From: Oscillospiraceae bacterium
Lineage (GTDB): Bacteria; Bacillota_A; Clostridia; Oscillospirales; Ruminococcaceae
Length of the DNA: 20,634 nucleotides
Assembly: GCA_018109965.1 (NCBI GenBank)
Contig: JAGBFE010000409.1
Coordinates: 1 to 20,634, forward strand
Direction of reading: 5' to 3'
Under the pieces are notes generated by a model. It was not told where the DNA came from and ran no database searches. It saw nothing but the letters and a program-made list of their open reading frames with translations. This document shows positions 15,847 to 20,634 of this stretch, piece by piece (position 1 is the first letter of the stretch; each line of letters starts with the position of its first letter). Both the position numbers and the translations under genes were made by a program.

Positions 15847-17184
15847 ATGGCTGTAAAATTTCAGGGAAAATATCTGGAAGGCTTTGTAAAGCCTTACGAA
15901 TTTGATAATGTAAGCAAAGAGATTGAGTTGTGCCACGATATCCTGCATCAGAAATCCGGTGCGGGCAATGATTATTTGGGCTGGCTCAATCTTCCTTTTG
16001 ATTATGACAAGGCAGAATTTGAACAGATTAAAAAATCTGCAGAAAAAATCAGAAATGACAGTGAAGTTCTGGTTGTTATCGGTATCGGCGGCTCCTATCT
16101 TGGTGCAAGAGCAGCAATTGAATTTCTTGGCTCACCGTTCTACAACAATCTTGACTCCAACAAACTCAAAATTTACTTTGTAGGCAACAATATTTCAGGT
16201 TCTTACCTCAACCATATTCTCAGTCTCTGCAAAGATAAAGAACTTTCTGTTAATGTTATCTCCAAGTCCGGCACAACAACCGAAAGCGCACTGGCTTTCC
16301 GTGTGTTCAAGGAACTTATGGAAGAAAAATACGGCAAGGAAGGCGCTAAAGAAAGAATTTACGCAACAACAGACAAAGCTCGCGGCACTCTCAAAAGCCT
16401 GTCCGATAAAGAAGGTTATCAGACCTTTGTTATCCCTGACGATGTAGGCGGCAGATTTTCTGTGCTTACAGCAGTTGGTCTTTTGCCAATTGCGGCAGCA
16501 GGCTTTGACATTGACAAAATGATGCTTGGCGCACAGAAGGCAAGCGAAGATTTTGCAAAACCGGGTGCTGACAACGACTGTTACAAATATGCAGCAGCAC
16601 GCAATATTCTCTACCGCAAAGGCAAAGCAATTGAGCTTATGGCTTGCTACGAACCAAACTGGCAGATGATGAACGAATGGTACAAACAGCTTTACGGCGA
16701 AAGCGAAGGCAAAGACCAGAAAGGCATCTTCCCTGCAAGTGTTATCTTCTCAACAGACCTGCACTCAATGGGTCAGTTTGTACAGGACGGCAGCCGCAAC
16801 ATTTTTGAAACTGTTGTTACATTCAAAAATGCAGGTGAAGACTATTTCGTAAAAGCTGACGAAAACAACTTTGACGGTCTCAACTTCCTTGCAAACCAGC
16901 CAATGAGCGAAATCAACAAAAAGGCAATGCAGGGTACTGTGCTTGCACACGTAAGCGGCGGTGTTCCAAACATTGTGCTGGAAGTTGACGCTATGGACGA
17001 AGAAAACTTCGGCTACGTTGTTTACTTCTTTGAAAAAGCATGTGCAATCAGCGGCTATATGAACGGCGTTAACCCATTCAATCAGCCGGGTGTTGAAGAT
17101 TACAAGGTTAATATGTTTGCTCTGCTGGGCAAACCGGGCTATGAAGCTCAGAGAGAAGAACTTCTCAAAAAATTAGGTGAATAA
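15847..17184 (+). CDS. pgi: Glucose-6-phosphate isomerase
   Basis: Interconverts glucose 6-phosphate and fructose 6-phosphate in glycolysis and gluconeogenesis. It has 445 residues, the length of Bacillus-type short enzymes. Substrate-binding and signature motifs are [13 protein letters not shown] (G79-S83 region), SKSGTTTE at 139-146, GGRFSVLT at 201-208 and [12 protein letters not shown] at 313-324. Probable catalytic residues are E287 (in ESEGK), H306 (in DLHSMGQF) and K420 (in GVEDYK), each placed as in characterised enzymes. The start at 15847 follows TGAGGT at 15833-15838; an in-frame extension to 15832 would put the start inside that site. Codon use is strongly biased, as expected for a highly expressed gene. 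A consensus promoter lies upstream, and the P-loop gene follows after 37 bases. Confidence 0.98.
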   Translation: MAVKFQGKYLEGFVKPYEFDNVSKEIELCHDILHQKSGAGNDYLGWLNLPFDYDKAEFEQIKKSAEKIRNDSEVLVVIGIGGSYLGARAAIEFLGSPFYNNLDSNKLKIYFVGNNISGSYLNHILSLCKDKELSVNVISKSGTTTESALAFRVFKELMEEKYGKEGAKERIYATTDKARGTLKSLSDKEGYQTFVIPDDVGGRFSVLTAVGLLPIAAAGFDIDKMMLGAQKASEDFAKPGADNDCYKYAAARNILYRKGKAIELMACYEPNWQMMNEWYKQLYGESEGKDQKGIFPASVIFSTDLHSMGQFVQDGSRNIFETVVTFKNAGEDYFVKADENNFDGLNFLANQPMSEINKKAMQGTVLAHVSGGVPNIVLEVDAMDEENFGYVVYFFEKACAISGYMNGVNPFNQPGVEDYKVNMFALLGKPGYEAQREELLKKLGE

Positions 17185-17205
17185 TACGCACAACGCGTTA
17201 AATAT

Positions 17206-17212
17206 AAGGAGG
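17206..17212 (+). promoter_or_regulatory. Strong ribosome binding site fixing the P-loop gene start
   Basis: AAGGAGG, a perfect site, lies nine bases before ATG 17222. It rules out the open frame that begins at 17177 inside the end of pgi. Confidence 0.85.
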
Positions 17213-17221
17213 AATCCCACT

Positions 17222-17623
17222 ATGATTAAATTGATAGTTGGTAATAAAGGTACAGGCAAAACAAAAGTTATGGTTGACATGATCAACGAAAACCTTGCAA
17301 AAGTTAAAGGTAACATCGTTTGCATCGAAAAAGGTATGCAGCTTACACACAATGTTCCTGCAAGCGTTCGTCTTATCGATGTTGATGAATACAAAATCAA
17401 AGGCTGCAAACGTTTTTACGGCTTCTTTGCAGGCGTATGCGCAAGCAACTACGATATCGAACAGATTTATGTAGACGGCATCCTCAAAGTGCTCGAACAC
17501 GATATGGAAGACTTTGCAGAACTTCTTGCAAAAATCGAACCACTCACAGCTGACAAAGTTGTTGTGTTCACAGTTTCTGCAGATGTAAGCGAACTTCCTG
17601 AAGAAGTTAAAAAATATATCTAA
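17222..17623 (+). CDS. Small P-loop ATP-binding protein of unknown function
   Basis: A 133-residue protein with Walker A GNKGTGKT at residues 7-14, starting almost at the N-terminus. A Walker B-like strand appears as IEQIYVDGIL, and a further hydrophobic strand is KVVVFTVSAD. There is no signal peptide, membrane segment or second domain, so it is a minimal nucleotide-binding fold. Similar short proteins occur in clostridia and are sometimes labelled PilT-like, but the window shows no pilus genes and I would not carry that label over. It shares the strong codon bias of pgi, has a perfect ribosome binding site and lies 37 bases after pgi with no terminator between, so it is probably expressed with pgi at a high level. 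Function unknown. Confidence 0.85.
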   Translation: MIKLIVGNKGTGKTKVMVDMINENLAKVKGNIVCIEKGMQLTHNVPASVRLIDVDEYKIKGCKRFYGFFAGVCASNYDIEQIYVDGILKVLEHDMEDFAELLAKIEPLTADKVVVFTVSADVSELPEEVKKYI

Positions 17624-17649
17624 TCACAGATACATATTTTGCTAAATGA

Positions 17650-17685
17650 CGGTGCAGTGGGCCATTCGCGTGGTCTGCTGCACTG
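17650..17685 (+). terminator. Wobble-rich hairpin after the P-loop gene, probable terminator
   Basis: Positions 17650-17664 pair with 17671-17685 over 15 bases around a TTCGCG loop; GTGCAG pairs with CTGCAC, then TGGGCCA with TGGTCTG. Four or more G-U pairs exist only in a + strand RNA, so the structure belongs to the pgi transcript. The following ATTTGTCT is a poor U-tract, so termination may be partial, or the hairpin may protect the 3' end. Confidence 0.55.
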
Positions 17686-17724
17686 ATTTGTCTAAAAAAG
17701 TCCTTAAATATAGCCATTTTTTCC

Positions 17725-17753
17725 TTGACAAAGTGGACAAAGGTATATATAAT
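17725..17753 (+). promoter_or_regulatory. Perfect consensus promoter of yceD-rpmF
   Basis: TTGACA at 17725-17730, 17 bases, TATAAT at 17748-17753: no mismatch. The transcript would start about 20 bases before yceD. Confidence 0.92.
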
Positions 17754-17779
17754 ATTTAAGTGACCTAAAGAGGTGCTTT

Positions 17780-18280
17780 ATGTTAGTTAATCTCACCAAA
17801 GTCTTCCAAGGGGAAGAAAAAGCCAAACAGCTGCAGCTGGAATTTGATTTCAGCCAAGAAGAAATAAGCTGCGACGCAACCTTTGAACAGCCAGTCAAGG
17901 CCGAACTTGAACTGCGCAAAGGTAACGGCGAAACGTTTATAAAGCTTAACGTAAAGGCAACTGCTGTGTGCAGCTGCGCAAGATGTTTGAAGCTGTTTAG
18001 CAGAGAATTCAATTTCTCTCAGGAATTTGTGGTTACACCGGATATCCTCACACAACCGGACCCCGAAATCCCCGTAAGCAGTGACAACACACTTGACGTA
18101 AAACAACTTGTTTATCAGGAACTTTCCCTCGAAATTCCAAATGCACTTGTGTGCAGTGAGGATTGCCAGGGACTGTGCCAGTACTGCGGCAGACCAAAAG
18201 AGGAAAACTGCGGCTGTGAAGATAAACAGATTGACCCAAGGTTATTAATATTAAAACAATTATTAAAAGACGATGAATAA
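17780..18280 (+). CDS. YceD / DUF177 family protein
   Basis: A 166-residue member of the DUF177 (YceD) family, whose genes nearly always precede rpmF, as here, and which in plants and E. coli are linked to 23S rRNA accumulation or 50S assembly. The middle has a cysteine cluster C64, C66, C69 (VCSCARCLK). The C-terminal third has a second one: C125, C129, C133, C136, C144 and C146 (CSEDCQGLCQYCG, then CGC), suggesting zinc binding. Clostridial members often share this C-terminal cluster, while proteobacterial ones vary. The ATG follows AAAGAGGTG. The gap to rpmF is 19 bases and contains the rpmF ribosome binding site. Start and family are sure; the molecular function is inferred. Confidence 0.92.
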   Translation: MLVNLTKVFQGEEKAKQLQLEFDFSQEEISCDATFEQPVKAELELRKGNGETFIKLNVKATAVCSCARCLKLFSREFNFSQEFVVTPDILTQPDPEIPVSSDNTLDVKQLVYQELSLEIPNALVCSEDCQGLCQYCGRPKEENCGCEDKQIDPRLLILKQLLKDDE

Positions 18281-18299
18281 TCAGAGGAGGTGCTAAAGC

Positions 18300-18482
18300 A
18301 TGGCAGTACCAAAGAGAAAAGTTTCAAAAGCTAGAAGAGATAAAAGACGTTCTAACGTATGGAAATTAACTGCACCATCATTTGTAAAATGTGCACAGTG
18401 TGGTGAATTAACACTTCCACATAAAGTTTGCAAAAGCTGTGGTTACTACAAAGGCAAAGCTGTAATCAAAAAAGAAGCTTAA
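18300..18482 (+). CDS. rpmF: 50S ribosomal protein L32
   Basis: A 60-residue large-subunit protein, full length. The N-terminus MAVPKRKVSKARRDKRRSN is the classic L32 signature. A zinc ribbon is formed by C31, C34, C44 and C47 (CAQC and CKSC), so this is the zinc-binding C+ form. AGAGGAGGTG lies just upstream, a very strong ribosome binding site. It is the second gene of the yceD-rpmF unit and ends 18 bases before a GC-rich terminator. In some clostridia plsX or acpP genes follow rpmF; here the unit ends. Confidence 0.98.
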   Translation: MAVPKRKVSKARRDKRRSNVWKLTAPSFVKCAQCGELTLPHKVCKSCGYYKGKAVIKKEA

Positions 18483-18500
18483 TCAACAAACAGCAAATGT

Positions 18501-18530
18501 AAGGGCAGGACGAAAGTCCCGCCCTTTTTT
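18501..18530 (+). terminator. Intrinsic terminator of yceD-rpmF
   Basis: AAGGGC, A, GGAC, GAAA loop, GTCC, C, GCCCTT: a 10-pair stem with one A/C mismatch and a GNRA tetraloop, followed by six T. Confidence 0.95.
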
Positions 18531-18531
18531 A

Positions 18532-18555
18532 TTGCCGCAACGGTTGTTGTGGCAA
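18532..18555 (+). repeat. Second hairpin in the post-rpmF cluster
   Basis: TTGCCGCAAC (18532-18541) pairs with GTTGTGGCAA (18546-18555) over ten bases with one G-U pair and a GGTT loop. No U-run follows. It starts directly after the first terminator. Confidence 0.5.
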
Positions 18556-18581
18556 CGGCATTTAAATGCAGTTTATTCTGT

Positions 18582-18609
18582 GGGCGAACTTTGTTCGCCC
18601 CTTTGTTTT
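18582..18609 (+). terminator. Back-up terminator or dispersed palindrome
   Basis: GGGCGAAC (18582-18589), loop TTT, GTTCGCCC (18593-18600), then CTTTGTTTT. It works as a second terminator on paper. Palindromes with this GGGCGAAC core are, from memory, dispersed between genes in several gut clostridia; only one copy is seen here. Confidence 0.6.
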
Positions 18610-18672
18610 GAACAGTAATGTCCCCAAATACAATAATATTCACATATTTTTATGGAATTTATTGTTTTTTTA

Positions 18673-18681
18673 TGATAAAAT
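18673..18681 (+). promoter_or_regulatory. Possible extended -10 promoter of the DUF512 gene
   Basis: TGATAAAAT (TG, one base, TAAAAT) in a very AT-rich stretch; no good -35 at the right distance. It lies 64 bases before the ATG. The rest of the 215-base gap 18531-18745 holds the two hairpins above and nothing else I can support. Confidence 0.4.
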
Positions 18682-18745
18682 AATAAATTAGAAAATTATG
18701 CGCAAAAGTGAAAACAGGGTTTTGTGTGTATAAAAGGAGGTTAAA

Positions 18746-20059
18746 ATGGCAGTACAGATAAAAGGTGTGGAAAAGTCATCCCTTGCCCAGTGTTTTGGCA
18801 TTGCGGCAGGTGACACACTTGTAAAAATCAATGGTGAAGAAATCAACGATATGCTTGATCTGCAGTTTTATCAGGCCAGCAAAAACCTCAATATTGAACT
18901 TTTGTCTGAAAACGGTGAACCAAAAACCGTACAGATAAATGATAAAGATGAATACGATACACTTGGGCTGGAGTTTGAAACCTATCTTATAGACAAACAC
19001 CACCACTGCAAAAACAAATGTATGTTCTGTTTTATCGACCAGCTGCCAAAAGGTCTCAGAGAGCCTTTGTATTTCAAGGATGATGACGAAAGACTGTCAT
19101 TTCTTTTCGGCAACTATGTAACACTGACAAATCTCACCCAAAAGGAATTTGACCGCATCAAAAAGGTGCGTATTTCTCCGATAAATGTGTCTGTTCACAC
19201 AACCAATCCTGAGCTGCGTGTGCAGATGATGAAAAACCCCCGTGCCTGCGAAATTATGGACAGGATGCAGGAATTTGCAGCGGCTGACATCAAAATGAAC
19301 TGCCAGATTGTGCTGTGCAAAGGTGTAAACGACGGGGAAGAACTCAAAAGAACCATCCGCGACCTGCAGTCGCTTTATCCTCAGGTACAAAGTGTTTCCA
19401 TTGTGCCAATCGGCCTTACACGTTACCGCGACGGCCTGGCAAAAGCCGAAACTTTTGACAGCGAGGACGCAAAACAGGTTATCAGCCTTGTGGATGAAGC
19501 GACAAAGGAGTTTTATAAAACTCACGGCACAAGACTTATATACGCATCGGACGAATTTTATCTCAATGCGGGGTATGATATCCCGGATGCAGACTATTAC
19601 GAAGGTTTTCCGCAGATTGAAAACGGTGTTGGTATGGTCCGCACATTTATGGATAATTTTGCCGAGGATATGGAATACAACGAAACCGCAAGGGAAAACG
19701 TTGCGGTGGATATAGCAACGGGCGAAAGCTTTTATCCTGTACTCAAAGCTGTTGCCGGCAAGGCAATGGAAAAGTACGGTGACAAAGTTAAAATATATGT
19801 ACACAAGGTTAAAAATGAGTTTTTCGGCGGCAATGTTTCGGTGACAGGCCTGCTGACAGGCACCGACCTTGTAAAACAACTCAAAGGCAATCTCAAAACC
19901 GACAGACTTTGTCTGTGCAAGGATGTGCTCAGTGACAATGCTGATATCTTCCTTGATGATATGACAGTGCCTCAGCTGGAAAGTCAGCTTGGCACAAACG
20001 TGGAATTTTACAGCTGTGACGGCTATGATTTGCTGTCCGGCATTCTGAAAGAGGTGTAA
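18746..20059 (+). CDS. PDZ-radical SAM-DUF512 protein
   Basis: A 437-residue protein of the DUF512 family. The N-terminal ~60 residues form a PDZ-like domain (GIAAGDTLVKINGEEI). A radical SAM-type cysteine motif follows at C88, C92 and C95 (HHHCKNKCMFCFIDQLPKGLR). The typical segments LSFLFGNYVTLTNL and RISPINVSVHTTNPELR come next, and the C-terminal DUF512 region has SDEFYLNAG and FFGGNVSVTGLLTG. These proteins are widespread in Firmicutes and cyanobacteria, usually next to der, and their reaction is not established to my knowledge. The gene ends three bases before der, whose ribosome binding site is its last codons. Its ATG follows AAAGGAGG. It may be tied to ribosome assembly because of der, but this is inference. 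Confidence 0.93.
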   Translation: MAVQIKGVEKSSLAQCFGIAAGDTLVKINGEEINDMLDLQFYQASKNLNIELLSENGEPKTVQINDKDEYDTLGLEFETYLIDKHHHCKNKCMFCFIDQLPKGLREPLYFKDDDERLSFLFGNYVTLTNLTQKEFDRIKKVRISPINVSVHTTNPELRVQMMKNPRACEIMDRMQEFAAADIKMNCQIVLCKGVNDGEELKRTIRDLQSLYPQVQSVSIVPIGLTRYRDGLAKAETFDSEDAKQVISLVDEATKEFYKTHGTRLIYASDEFYLNAGYDIPDADYYEGFPQIENGVGMVRTFMDNFAEDMEYNETARENVAVDIATGESFYPVLKAVAGKAMEKYGDKVKIYVHKVKNEFFGGNVSVTGLLTGTDLVKQLKGNLKTDRLCLCKDVLSDNADIFLDDMTVPQLESQLGTNVEFYSCDGYDLLSGILKEV

Positions 20060-20062
20060 AAT

Positions 20063-20634
20063 ATGGCAAAACCGATTATTGCAATTGTAGGCCGTCCAAA
20101 CGTGGGCAAATCTACACTGTTCAATAAAATAGTTGGCCAGCGCATAAGCATTGTTGAAGACACACCGGGTGTAACCCGTGACCGTATCTATGCTGAAGCA
20201 ACATGGCTTGACAAAGAATTTTTGCTGGTTGATACAGGCGGTATCGAACCACGCGACAACGAAAGCGTGTTCAAGCATATCCGCCAGCAGGCACAGATTG
20301 CCATCGACACAGCACAGGTTATTCTGTTTGTAACAGATATCCGCACAGGTGTTACTGCAAATGACTACGATGTTGCAACAATGCTGCTCAAAAGCGGCAA
20401 GCCTGTCGTGCTTGTTGTTAACAAATGCGACAGTGTTGGCAAAATCAGTGATGATATCTACGACTTTTATTCACTTGGCCTTGGTGAACCGTTCCCTGTA
20501 TCTTCGGTACACGGTCACGGCACAGGTGATATCCTTGATGAATGCTTTAAATACATTGATTTTGAAGAAGAAGAAGAGGACAACGACGAAAGAATCCGTG
20601 TTGCGGTTATCGGACGTCCTAATGTTGGCAAATC
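20063..20634 (+). CDS. der: Ribosome-associated GTPase Der (EngA), 3' end outside window
   Basis: Double-GTPase that matures the 50S subunit. The window shows 190 codons: the complete first G domain with GRPNVGKS at 10-17, DTPGVTRDR (switch I region), DTGG, and NKCD in place of the usual NKxD with Val or Ala; then an acidic linker (EEEEEDND) and the start of the second G domain, GRPNVGK at 184-190, where the window ends. Two tandem G domains joined by an acidic linker are diagnostic of Der. GAGGTG, made from the last codons of the DUF512 gene, lies seven bases before the ATG, so the genes are translationally coupled. The truncation is due to the window edge. Confidence 0.97.
   Translation, partial: MAKPIIAIVGRPNVGKSTLFNKIVGQRISIVEDTPGVTRDRIYAEATWLDKEFLLVDTGGIEPRDNESVFKHIRQQAQIAIDTAQVILFVTDIRTGVTANDYDVATMLLKSGKPVVLVVNKCDSVGKISDDIYDFYSLGLGEPFPVSSVHGHGTGDILDECFKYIDFEEEEEDNDERIRVAVIGRPNVGK

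Overview
The window looks like a stretch of core chromosome from a low-to-moderate GC Firmicute, most likely a gut-type clostridium near Oscillospiraceae/Ruminococcaceae. The evidence is gene order (Elp3-like radical SAM protein, smc, ftsY; yhbY, nadD/yqeK, LCP protein, rsfS, leuS; yceD, rpmF; DUF512 protein, der), strong AGGAGG-type ribosome binding sites, consensus sigma-A promoters (TTGACA, 17 bp, TATAAT) and short GC-rich terminators. I see no phage, transposon, CRISPR, tRNA or rRNA sequence. The species assignment is inference.

Layout. Positions 1-5565: the 3' end of an Elp3-like radical SAM gene, then smc, ftsY and rdgB, tightly packed on the + strand (chromosome segregation, protein targeting, nucleotide-pool cleaning). 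Positions 5566-8712: a short leader with a 5' hairpin, then yhbY, a fused nadD-yqeK gene, an LCP cell-wall transferase gene (ATGA overlap with the fusion) and rsfS. Positions 8713-8885: a leader before leuS that can fold into a long closed RNA structure and holds a possible 11-codon leader peptide. It is the most interesting non-coding element here. Positions 8886-11620: leuS, then rpsU (S21) with its own consensus promoter and terminator. Positions 11621-12493: a single-gene unit for a class I glutamine amidotransferase-like hydrolase (PuuD type), ending in a hairpin that can serve both strands.

Positions 12546-14313 are the only minus-strand island: mtaB (tRNA t6A methylthiotransferase) followed by a GtrA-like membrane protein. 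Divergent promoters at 14354-14432 drive this island and, on the + strand, a D-Ala-D-Ala carboxypeptidase gene. Positions 15739-17685: pgi behind a consensus promoter, then a small uncharacterised P-loop protein and a wobble-rich hairpin. Positions 17725-18609: a perfect consensus promoter, yceD, rpmF (L32) and a cluster of three hairpins. Positions 18746-20634: a PDZ/radical SAM/DUF512 protein and the 5' part of der (EngA), cut by the window end.

Taken together, the genes concentrate on ribosome assembly and silencing (YhbY, RsfS, S21, YceD, L32, Der), tRNA charging and modification (LeuRS, MtaB, Elp3-like), NAD and dinucleotide metabolism (NadD-YqeK), nucleotide sanitation (RdgB) and cell envelope work (LCP, DacF-like, GtrA-like). 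I did not find a clearly new multi-gene system. The best leads are the leuS leader, the 5' hairpin before yhbY, the NadD-YqeK fusion and the small P-loop protein after pgi.
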